A DNA stretch of 64,000 nucleotides from Mangrovicoccus ximenensis (lineage in GTDB: Bacteria; Pseudomonadota; Alphaproteobacteria; Rhodobacterales; Rhodobacteraceae). Shown here one piece after another: positions 37,753 to 45,170 of this stretch (positions are counted from its first letter, which is position 1; every line of letters begins with the position of its first letter). A program made the position numbers and the translations under genes. A model generated the notes under the pieces. The model was not told the origin of the DNA. It did not search any database and saw nothing but the letters and a program-made list of their open reading frames with translations. The DNA is taken from the NCBI RefSeq assembly GCF_003056725.1, contig NZ_QBKZ01000002.1:85418-149417 (forward strand), given 5' to 3'.

Positions 37753-39145
37753 TCAGATATGGAAGGACACGCCCTCGTCGGCAAAGCCGCCGCCGAGCGC
37801 GAAAACCGTGCCGTCGGCACGCCAGCAGGCCGCGCCGGTCATCACCCCTTCCGGGCCGAAGCCGATCGCGTTCATGCCGCCGCCGATATGCGGGACGATC
37901 CGCACCTCGTGTCCCTTGGCGCGCAGCGCTTCGGCATGGTGTTCGTAAGCCGGCTCCAGCTCGACATGCGCGCCTTCGGTCCAGATCCGCGGCGCCTCGA
38001 CCGCCTGCTGCACGCTCATGCCATGGTCGATCAGGTTCAGGATCGCCTGCATCGCCGAGGGGAAGATCCTCAGCGCGCCGGGCAGGCCGAGCGCGAAGCG
38101 CGGCTTGCCGTCCTTCAGCACGATCATCGGCGCCATCGAGGTCGGCACCCGCTTGCCCGGCGCGATCGACAGCGCCTTTCCGGGATGCGGATCGAAATTG
38201 TACATGTAGTTGTTCGGGATGATCCCGGTTCCCGGCACCATGAACCGCGCGCCGAACAGCCCGTTGATCGTATGCGTCGCCGAGACGATCATGCCGTCGC
38301 CATCGGCCACGGTGATATGGGTGGTGTTGTTGCTCTCGTAGCCCGGCGGCACCGCGCCTGCCCCGCCCAGCCCGCGCATCCGTGCGCGGCAGGCCTCGCC
38401 ATAGGCTTTGGAAATGAGCTTCTCCACCGGGATGTCGACGAAATCCGGGTCGCCCGAGGCGGCGCGGCGGTCTTCGAAGCCGATCCGGATCGCTTCGGCC
38501 ACCAGATGCAGCCGCTCGGCGGAGTCGAAGCCCATCGCGGCCAGGTCGAAGCCCTCCAGGATGTTCAGCATCTGCGCGACATGGACGCCCGAGGAAGCGG
38601 GCGGCGGCGGGCCGACGATGTCATGGCCGCGATAGCTGCCGAAGACCGCCTCGCGCTCGCGCGCCTCGTAACCTTCGAGATCCGCCATCGAGACCAGGCC
38701 TTCGCCGCCGCCATCCTGCGCCAGGCGGTCCGCCAGCGCCTGCCCCAGCGCGCCGCCATGCAGCGCCGCAGCGCCCTCGCGCGCGACCAGCCGCAGGCTT
38801 TCGGCATAGTCGCCCTGCACGATCCGGTCGCCCGCCTTTGCGGGCGCGCCTCCGGGCAGGAAGATGGACGAAATCACCGGGTCGTTGATCATGTCGGCAG
38901 CGTGGCGCTCGATGTTCGAGCTCAGGTAATGCGTCGCGCGGAAGCCCTCGGCCGCCCAGCGGATCGCCGGAGCGATGACATCGGCGAAGGGCAGCGCGCC
39001 ATGGGCGGCATGCATCGCGCACCAGCCGCGCAGGTTGCCCGGCACCGCAACCGAGGCCGGACCGACCAGGTTGCGGCGGCCCTCGGTCTCCATGTAGTCG
39101 GGCAGGCTGTCGGAGACCGGGCGGAACTGGTCCGGCCGCGCCCCC
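37753..39145 (-). pseudogene. ggt: Gamma-glutamyltransferase, N-terminal part deleted
   Basis: About 460 codons of the Ntn-hydrolase GGT family. The recognisable start is PVSDSLPDYMETEGRRNLVG. It continues with SVAVPGNLRGWCAMHAAHGA and contains the autoprocessing Thr region SNNTTHITVADGDGMIVSAT. It ends in the small-subunit text LGLPGALRIFPSAMQAILNL. Roughly the first 60-80 residues are missing. The sequence instead joins a glcG fragment in a different frame at a run of eight C bases near 39140, so no normal start exists. Confidence 0.75.
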
Positions 39146-39448
39146 CCCGCCCCAGGCCAGCAGGCGCGGCCGGGTCGACAGCCCCAGCGACTGGACCGGA
39201 TCGCCCGCCTTCTCGGCACCGAAGGCCTTGGTCGCGCAGCGCATCGCCGCCGCGGTATAGGCCTTGTCCTGCGCGATCTCGAGGATCGCGGGCACCACGC
39301 CGTCCATGCGCAGCGAGGCCAGCACCGCGCCCGCCGGATCGGCCACCGCGACGGCGACCGCCCAGTTCTTCGAGCGGGAATAGTCGAAGGCGCGCGACAC
39401 CAGCCGGTGCGCCGCCTCCGCCGAAAGCTGGGATTGATGGAAGATCAT
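39145..39448 (-). pseudogene. GlcG/HbpS family heme-binding protein, C-terminus deleted
   Basis: ATG 39448 gives SAEAAHRLVSRAFDYSRSKN, WAVAVAVADPAGAVLASLRM, AYTAAAMRCATKAFGAEKAG and GLSTRPRLLAWGGG, the first ~100 residues of a GlcG/HbpS-type protein (about 140 in full). The last strands are replaced by ggt sequence after a G-rich run. In related genomes such proteins are often encoded beside catabolic oxidoreductases. Confidence 0.7.
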
Positions 39449-39529
39449 GGCGCCCTCCCGAAGCCGCTGTCCCCTGGACCGAGTGGAACACGGCCCGCGC
39501 GATGGCGCCAGAACAATCCGCGGCCGGGC

Positions 39530-40630
39530 TCAGCCGGCGTGGATCAGCGAGCCGAAAAGCCGCGGCTCCAGCGAGACCTGCGCGAAGGTCGGCCCCTCGG
39601 TCAGCACCGACACCGCGTCATGGCTGTGCAGGCTTTCCTGATGGCTGGCCACGACGCGGAAATCGCCGACGCGCGGTTCCGCCAGAAGCATCCCCGCGAA
39701 GCTGCGGGCCGCGTCCTCGACGAAGATCGGGTTGGCGGCATTGAGTTCGGCAAAGGCCTGTTCGTCCTCGCGCTTGACCATGACCTGGGTCTCGGTCGGC
39801 ACGGCGCGGCGGCAGAGTTCCACCAGATCCTCGAACCACAGCACCCCGGCGCTGTCGTCCAGCTCCACCGAAATCCGGGCGACCGAGCGCTGCGAATGCG
39901 GCGTGGCGAGCTGGCCGCGCTCGCGGCGGGCATGTTCGCTGAGTTCCAGCGAGCACGGGCAGGTCGAGCTGTAGACATAGTCGAGATGGACGATCTTCTG
40001 CCGGACGCCGTCCTGTTCGACGACTTCCAGCGCGATGTCGTAATACTGCCAGCCGGACAGGCCCGAGCGCAGGCTTTCCACCTGCATCGGGAAGCTCAGG
40101 CGCATCTGGATGCGCGCGTCGAAGCTGCCGAGATCGGCCTTGTAGCTGTCCAGAACCGCCTCGATCACCTCGATCGAGAACGCCTCCTCGGCGCGCTTGT
40201 AGAAGCTGCGCATGATCCGGGACATGTTGATGCCCTTCTTGTCCGCTTCGAGGCTGACCGTGCCGGTGACCGCGGTCTCCAGCACCATGTCGCCCGAATC
40301 ACGGGTGCGGAACCGGATCGGCAGGCGGAAATTCGAGATGCCGACATGCTGGATGCGGGCATTGGCGCCGCGGATCAGGCTCGACGGCCCGTTCTGCAGG
40401 TCCGGAAGCGTCGCGCGATAGGCCTCGTCGGCAACGAAGTCTTCGGAAAACTGGCGCGACAGAACGGGATAGCCCGAAGCCTTGCCCGGCATCAGGGTCT
40501 GGACGGCCGGATCGAGCGTCTCGATCTCGGCCGCGCTGGCCTCCCCGGCCCAGCGGCGCAGCAGCTCAAGCGCCTGCGCGGCGTCTTCCCGCGTCGGCTC
40601 CCTTTCGGGCCTGGGCGTATGGATATTCAT
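39530..40630 (-). CDS. folE2: GTP cyclohydrolase FolE2 (type IB)
   Basis: A 366-residue GCYH-IB enzyme converting GTP to 7,8-dihydroneopterin triphosphate for folate or modified-base synthesis. Conserved text: KKGINMSRIMRSFYKRAEEA, YVYSSTCPCSLELSEHARRE with the key Cys/His cluster, and the final GDFRVVASHQESLHSHDAVS. FolE2 can use metals other than zinc. No Zur-like operator is apparent upstream by eye. Length and ends match the family. Confidence 0.94.
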   Translation of the reverse strand: MNIHTPRPEREPTREDAAQALELLRRWAGEASAAEIETLDPAVQTLMPGKASGYPVLSRQFSEDFVADEAYRATLPDLQNGPSSLIRGANARIQHVGISNFRLPIRFRTRDSGDMVLETAVTGTVSLEADKKGINMSRIMRSFYKRAEEAFSIEVIEAVLDSYKADLGSFDARIQMRLSFPMQVESLRSGLSGWQYYDIALEVVEQDGVRQKIVHLDYVYSSTCPCSLELSEHARRERGQLATPHSQRSVARISVELDDSAGVLWFEDLVELCRRAVPTETQVMVKREDEQAFAELNAANPIFVEDAARSFAGMLLAEPRVGDFRVVASHQESLHSHDAVSVLTEGPTFAQVSLEPRLFGSLIHAG

Positions 40631-40841
40631 GGCCGAAGATCCCCGTTCCGTGACAACGCGGCTTTATGTGGGGCGCATGCCCCTCTTGTCCAGCAGAGTT
40701 TCGGCGCGTTCACGTCCTGCTGACATTGGAAAAAAATGTGATCCGGAGGCCACGCTCCGACGTAGCGTCAGATCGGCGGTCCGGCGGCCCCGGGCAGGAT
40801 GCCGCCTTGCCCGCCGCGGACGCCCCGCCCAGTCTGGCGCC

Positions 40842-41630
40842 ATGGCAGAAGACACCAGCAGGAGACCGGGCCGGAGGCAGGCCCTTGGACAGCTCGCGGC
40901 GCGGCTGGGCACGGCGCCCGGCGCGCTCGACTATCTGGTGCATCCCGATCCGGCCCGCCGCGTCGCCTATGTCGAGACCCCGAAAGTCGCCTGCACCGCG
41001 ATCAAGGCCTTCCTGCAGGACCGCGCCGGAGGACGGAAGGAAGGCGACGTGCATGACCGCGCGACCTCGCCGCTGCCGCTTCTGTCTTCCCTGCCGCCCG
41101 CGACCCGGCGCGCGGCGCTTCTGGGACGCTGGCAGCGGTTCTCCTTCACCCGCAACCCCTATGCGCGGCTGCTCTCGGGCTATCTCGACAAGATCGTCGC
41201 GAATGACTGGGAACGCGCCCGCCACCTGCCCCGGCTGGGCTTCGCCGCCGACGCCCGGCCCGCGCTGGCGCAGATGCTCGCGGCGCTGGCCCGCATCCCC
41301 GAAAGCGCACGCGACATCCATTTCGCGCCGCAATCGCGGCTGCTGATGCTGGGACAGGTCGACTATGCGCTGCTCGGCGCCTTCGAGAGTTTCGGCCGGG
41401 ATTTCGCGGAGATGCAGCGGAGGTTCTACGGGGCGGAAGCCGGCAGCTACGCCGCCATCGGCCAGCGCCATGCGACCGGCGCGGCCGGCAAGCTGGCGGA
41501 GCATTTCGGCCCGGCCGAGATCCGGCTGGCGCAGGAACTCTATGCAGAGGATTTCGACGCCTTGGGCTATCCGCCCGATCCGGCGCGCGCGCTGGAGCCG
41601 CCCATGAGGCCGAGCGTCATCACCGTGTAG
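40842..41630 (+). CDS. Sulfotransferase family 2 protein
   Basis: A 262-residue protein with the 5'-PAPS-binding-like VAYVETPKVACTAIKAFLQD and the 3'-phosphate-like RWQRFSFTRNPYARLLSGYL. This is the layout of the carbohydrate sulfotransferase (Sulfotransfer_2) family found in marine alphaproteobacteria. ATG 40842 is chosen because upstream codons have no family match. The last 64 bases overlap the convergent GNAT gene, an unusually long 3' overlap. Acceptor unknown, possibly a cell-surface polysaccharide. Confidence 0.82.
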   Translation: MAEDTSRRPGRRQALGQLAARLGTAPGALDYLVHPDPARRVAYVETPKVACTAIKAFLQDRAGGRKEGDVHDRATSPLPLLSSLPPATRRAALLGRWQRFSFTRNPYARLLSGYLDKIVANDWERARHLPRLGFAADARPALAQMLAALARIPESARDIHFAPQSRLLMLGQVDYALLGAFESFGRDFAEMQRRFYGAEAGSYAAIGQRHATGAAGKLAEHFGPAEIRLAQELYAEDFDALGYPPDPARALEPPMRPSVITV

Positions 41631-42067
41631 CCCAGCAGCACGCCGCCGCGCTCCGCCTCTGCCTCCTCCCCGGCCTGCCAGCCGAAATGCGCGAAGACCG
41701 GGCGCGAGACATGGCTGGCATGGGCGGTGAGCCGCAGGATCCCGCGGGCGCGCGCCTCGGCAACCAGCGGATCATGAAGGCGCCGGGCATGGCCCTGCCC
41801 GGCATGGTCGGGATGGACGAACAGCAGGTCGAAGCAGTCGTCCTGCATCCCCGCGAAGCCGATCGCCGCGCCGTCCTTCTCGAGGATGCGGATGTCGATG
41901 CCCTGCACCCGCTGGCGCCAGGCCGCCGGATCGGGGCGCGACCCGGCCCAGGCCAGCCTCTGTTCGGCGGAATAGGCGTGCTTCGTGCCGCGCAGGATGC
42001 AGGCGCGGAAGATCCGCGACAGGGCGGGCGCGTCCGCCGCCCCGCCCTGCCGCAGGACCAGGCTCAT
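41567..42067 (-). CDS. GNAT family N-acetyltransferase
   Basis: A 166-residue acetyltransferase. LRQGGAADAPALSRIFRACI opens the fold, FDLLFVHPDHAGQGHARRLH holds the acetyl-CoA-binding Q/R-x-x-G-x-A motif, and FAHFGWQAGEEAEAERGGVL is the C-terminal strand pair. It starts 4 bases inside the metZ stop (ATGA), so it is probably translated with metZ. It converges on the sulfotransferase. Substrate unknown. Confidence 0.82.
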   Translation of the reverse strand: MSLVLRQGGAADAPALSRIFRACILRGTKHAYSAEQRLAWAGSRPDPAAWRQRVQGIDIRILEKDGAAIGFAGMQDDCFDLLFVHPDHAGQGHARRLHDPLVAEARARGILRLTAHASHVSRPVFAHFGWQAGEEAEAERGGVLLGYTVMTLGLMGGSSARAGSGG

Positions 42068-43269
42068 GCCTGTTCGAGCGCCGCCAGCATGTCGGCGACC
42101 AGATCGGCGCTGTCCTCGAGGCCGCAGGAGATGCGGATCAGCCCGGGCGCGATGCCCAGTTCCGCCTTCTGCTCGTCCGACAGCCGCGAATGCGTGGTCG
42201 TCGCCGGATGGGTCACGATGGATTTCGCGTCGCCGAGGTTGTTCGAGATGATGAACACCTCGAGCGCGTTCAGCACGCGGAAGGCCGCCTCCTGGCCGCC
42301 CTTTACCTCGATCGCCAGCATGGTGCCCGGACGGGACATCTGCGACTTCGCCAGCTCGTGCTGCGGATGCGATGCGAGGCCCGGGAAGATCACCTGCGAC
42401 AGCTTGGGATGGCCGTCGAGCGCCGCGGCCAGCGCCTCGGCGGTCTCCGCCTGCGCGTCGCAGCGCAGCGTCATCGTCTCGAGGCCCTTGAGCAGCACCC
42501 AGGCGTTGAACGGCGACATCGAGCCGCCGGTATGCTTCATGTAGGGCTCGAGCGTGCCGCGGATGAACTCCTTGGTGCCCAGGACGATGCCGCCCAGAAC
42601 CCGGCCCTGGCCGTCCATGTGCTTGGTCGCGGAATAGATCACGACATCGGCACCGAGCTCCAGCGAGCGCTGGAAGACCGGGGTGGCGAAGACGTTGTCG
42701 ACCAGCACCAGCGCGCCGTTGTCATGCGCGATCTGGGAAATCCCGCGAATGTCGGCGACTTCCAGCGTCGGGTTGGAGATGGCTTCGAGGAACACCGCCT
42801 TGGTGTCCGGGCGGACCGCGGCGCGCCAGGCATCCAGATCCTTGCCGTCGACGAAGGTCACCTCGACGCCGTAGCGCGCCAGGATGCTTTCGAGGATGTA
42901 GAGGCAGGAGCCGAACAGCGCCTTGGCGGAGACCACGTGGTCGCCGGCCTTCAGCATCGAGGTCAGCGCGCCCGAGACGGCGGCCATGCCGGACGCGCAG
43001 GCAAAGGCATCCTCGGCGCCCTCGAGCAGCGCGGCGCGCTGTTCGAACATCGCGACCGTCGGATTGCCGTAGCGCGCATAGATGAATTCATCGGGGCCGA
43101 CCTGCTTGAAGCGGGCCTCGGCCTGCTCGGCGGTGTCGTAGACGAAGCCCTGGGTCAGGAAGATCGACTCGCTGACCTCGTTCCATTGGCTGCGCTTGGT
43201 GCCGCCATGCACCAGCTTGGTCCGGGGCTGCCAGCCCGCTTTCCCCGAAACCTTCAGATCGTCCGCCAT
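42064..43269 (-). CDS. metZ: O-succinylhomoserine sulfhydrylase (MetZ)
   Basis: A 401-residue PLP enzyme of Cys/Met metabolism forming homocysteine from O-succinylhomoserine and sulfide. Family text: RYGNPTVAMFEQRAALLEGA, DVVIYSATKHMDGQGRVLGG with the PLP-binding Lys, and SIVTHPATTTHSRLSDEQKA near the end. ATG 43269 (MADDLKVSGKAG) follows AAGGAGACGCGC. It is preceded by a promoter and a SAM-II riboswitch, so methionine-pathway feedback by S-adenosylmethionine is expected. Confidence 0.93.
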   Translation of the reverse strand: MADDLKVSGKAGWQPRTKLVHGGTKRSQWNEVSESIFLTQGFVYDTAEQAEARFKQVGPDEFIYARYGNPTVAMFEQRAALLEGAEDAFACASGMAAVSGALTSMLKAGDHVVSAKALFGSCLYILESILARYGVEVTFVDGKDLDAWRAAVRPDTKAVFLEAISNPTLEVADIRGISQIAHDNGALVLVDNVFATPVFQRSLELGADVVIYSATKHMDGQGRVLGGIVLGTKEFIRGTLEPYMKHTGGSMSPFNAWVLLKGLETMTLRCDAQAETAEALAAALDGHPKLSQVIFPGLASHPQHELAKSQMSRPGTMLAIEVKGGQEAAFRVLNALEVFIISNNLGDAKSIVTHPATTTHSRLSDEQKAELGIAPGLIRISCGLEDSADLVADMLAALEQA

Positions 43270-43321
43270 TGCGCGTCTCCTTGCCATCGCCCGGGAAGAG
43301 TGGGGAGGGCCCTGCCCTCGA

Positions 43322-43375
43322 CCTCTTTAGCGGAATCTTTAACGTGGCCCGCAATCCGGTGAACAAAGCGCCACG
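43322..43375 (-). promoter_or_regulatory. SAM-II riboswitch upstream of metZ
   Basis: The minus strand reads CGTGGCGCTTTGTTCACCGG, then ATTGCGGGCCACGTTAAAG, then ATTCCGCTAAAGAGG. CGTGGC pairs with GCCACG as helix P1, and the downstream CGTTAAA plus GCTAAAGAGG are the conserved pseudoknot elements of the alphaproteobacterial SAM-II (metA) motif. The GAGG at the 3' end can be sequestered when ligand binds. It ends about 50 bases before the metZ ATG. Confidence 0.85.
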
Positions 43376-43382
43376 GGCCCTG

Positions 43383-43411
43383 CCCTTAGGACTCCGGCCG
43401 TCCGAGGTCAA
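43383..43411 (-). promoter_or_regulatory. Promoter for riboswitch-metZ transcript
   Basis: On the minus strand TTGACC (43411-43406) and TAAGGG (43388-43383) are spaced by 17 bases. A start 7-8 bases downstream would fall at the first base of the SAM-II aptamer. Confidence 0.6.
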
Positions 43412-43454
43412 GATCGGGCGCAATCCGCCGCCCGGCAACGGAAGTCCCGCGCGG

Positions 43455-43724
43455 CTATTTCAGCTGGCTGTCCTTCGAGCCGCGGCGGTTGAAGCCCGCG
43501 CGCTGGACCGGCCGGCGGTCGCGCTCGGACTGGCACTCGATGCAGAGCTTCACGCCCGGGATCGCGGTCCGGCGCTTTTCGGGGATCGGCTCGTCGCAAT
43601 CGGCGCAATGGGTCAGGCTCTCGCCCTGCGGCTGGCGGCGCATCTGCATGCGGCGCAGCTCGTCCTCGATGGATGCCTCGATCTGCTCGTTTACCGCGCC
43701 GTCCTGCGCCCAGCCGCCTGCCAT
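43455..43724 (-). CDS. DksA/TraR C4-type zinc finger protein
   Basis: An 89-residue protein with the four-Cys zinc finger CADCDEPIPEKRRTAIPG to KLCIECQSERD typical of short DksA/TraR proteins, preceded by a helical stretch EASIEDELRRMQMRRQ. It lacks the long coiled-coil of full DksA. A small RNA-polymerase secondary-channel regulator or phage-like homologue is likely. No neighbour clarifies its target. Confidence 0.87.
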   Translation of the reverse strand: MAGGWAQDGAVNEQIEASIEDELRRMQMRRQPQGESLTHCADCDEPIPEKRRTAIPGVKLCIECQSERDRRPVQRAGFNRRGSKDSQLK

Positions 43725-43871
43725 TGCCGTCACTCCTGAACCTTGCCGAGGATACCGCCCGGCGGGCCTGCCGGTCAATCGCGCCCTTCGGCTGCAACAA
43801 AGCTCGCGGGAACGCGGCTTGCGGTGCGGGCGTTCGGATGCAGGATGGGCGCAATGCCGAAAGGAGACCCC

Positions 43872-44570
43872 ATGGCACCGATCGACCTCTATTTCTGGCC
43901 GACCCCGAACGGCTGGAAGATCTCCATCGCGCTCGAGGAAATGGCGCTGCCCTACGAGACGCATCTGGTGAATATCGGCGCGGGCGACCAGTTCGACCCG
44001 GCCTTCCTGGAAATCTCGCCGAACAACCGGATGCCCGCGATCGTCGATCCCGAGGGACCGGACGGCGCGCCGGTCCCGATCTTCGAGTCGGGCGCGATCC
44101 TGCAGTATCTGGCGCGCAAGACCGGGCAATTCTGCGGCCGCACCGAACGCGAGCGCATCGCCGTCGACCAGTGGCTGATGTGGCAGATGGGCGGCGTCGG
44201 CCCGATGGCCGGACAAGCGCACCATTTCCTGAAATACGCGCCCGATCTCGATCCGCCGCAGGTGCTGCCCTATGCGCAGGACCGCTACCGCGCCGAGGTC
44301 GGGCGGCTCTACCGCGTGCTCGACACCCAGCTGGGCAAGACCGAATTCGCCGCCACCGACGAGTTCACCATCGCCGACATGGCGATCTGGCCCTGGGCGT
44401 CGCTCTGGGAAGGCCAGCAGCAGACGCTGGAGGACAAGCCCAACCTCGCCCGCTGGCTCGAGGCCTGCGCCGCGCGGCCCGGCGTCGCCAGGGGCCGCGC
44501 GCTGCATGCCGAGCTGCGCACCGGCAGCAACGACCGCAAGGCGCAGCAGGTCCTGTTCCGGACCAAGTGA
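43872..44570 (+). CDS. Glutathione S-transferase family protein (YfcG-like)
   Basis: A 232-residue protein. The thioredoxin-like N-terminal domain reads DLYFWPTPNGWKISIALEEM and NNRMPAIVDPEGPDG, with IFESGAILQYLA (the Glu-Ser gamma-glutamyl site). The helical C-terminal domain has DQWLMWQMGGVGPMAGQAHH, the Nu-class/YfcG signature for disulfide-bond reductase activity. AAGGAGACCCC precedes ATG 43872. Cytoplasmic redox or detoxification role. Confidence 0.9.
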   Translation: MAPIDLYFWPTPNGWKISIALEEMALPYETHLVNIGAGDQFDPAFLEISPNNRMPAIVDPEGPDGAPVPIFESGAILQYLARKTGQFCGRTERERIAVDQWLMWQMGGVGPMAGQAHHFLKYAPDLDPPQVLPYAQDRYRAEVGRLYRVLDTQLGKTEFAATDEFTIADMAIWPWASLWEGQQQTLEDKPNLARWLEACAARPGVARGRALHAELRTGSNDRKAQQVLFRTK

Positions 44571-44577
44571 CCCGGGA

Positions 44578-45168
44578 TCAGGTCTCTTCGGTGGAGTGCC
44601 GCTTGAAGAGGCCTGCCTGCGTGACGAAAAAGCCCATCATCGCGGCCATCTGCCCGAACGTGTCCCAGGCGACGAAGACATCGGTGGAGAAGCCGCGCCA
44701 GATGATCTCGTTCGCCACCGCGACGCCCGCGAAGAAGATGGCCAGGCGCCTGGTCAGGATCATCCAGCCTTCGTGGGTGATCGGCAGCGCCCCGTCCATG
44801 ACGAATTCCAGCCAGGACTGGCCGCGCGCGATCCCGATCCACAGGAGGCCCGAGAAGATGCCGAAGGCCAGCGTGGACTTCATCTTGAAGAACCGCTCGT
44901 CGTTCAGCGCCACGGTCAGCCCGCCGAACACCACGGCCAGGACAAGGGTGAAGATCTGCATGCGGCTGACCTTGCCGGTCAGCTTGTAGAGCAGCCAGTT
45001 GGTCAGCAGCAGCAGCGGAATGAAGCAGGCGGTGACGATGACGAAGCCTTCGTAGTCGCGGCCGCCGATGGCGAAGGTCTTCTCCCGCACCAGCACGTAC
45101 CCCGCCACGAAGAGCAGCACCGGCCCCAAGTCCAGCGCCTGCTTCCGCCAGTCGTTCTGATCGCTCAT
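44578..45168 (-). CDS. yciB: Inner-membrane septation protein YciB/IspZ
   Basis: A 196-residue membrane protein with five to six hydrophobic helices. Family text includes LGPVLLFVAGYVLVREKTFA, FTLVLAVVFGGLTVALNDER, KMKSTLAFGIFSGLLWIGIA and ANEIIWRGFSTDVFVAWDTF. YciB affects cell-envelope and septum synthesis. In Rhodobacterales it normally lies just downstream of ftsY. Here a repeat-rich gene is inserted between them. Confidence 0.92.
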   Translation of the reverse strand: MSDQNDWRKQALDLGPVLLFVAGYVLVREKTFAIGGRDYEGFVIVTACFIPLLLLTNWLLYKLTGKVSRMQIFTLVLAVVFGGLTVALNDERFFKMKSTLAFGIFSGLLWIGIARGQSWLEFVMDGALPITHEGWMILTRRLAIFFAGVAVANEIIWRGFSTDVFVAWDTFGQMAAMMGFFVTQAGLFKRHSTEET

Positions 45169-45170
45169 GC

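Noticed and set aside
43470..44507. Large minus-strand ORF covering the GST gene and ending in the DksA-like frame
   Set aside because: Only the last 89 codons (DksA/TraR zinc finger, from ATG 43724) look real; the rest is antisense to the GST gene.
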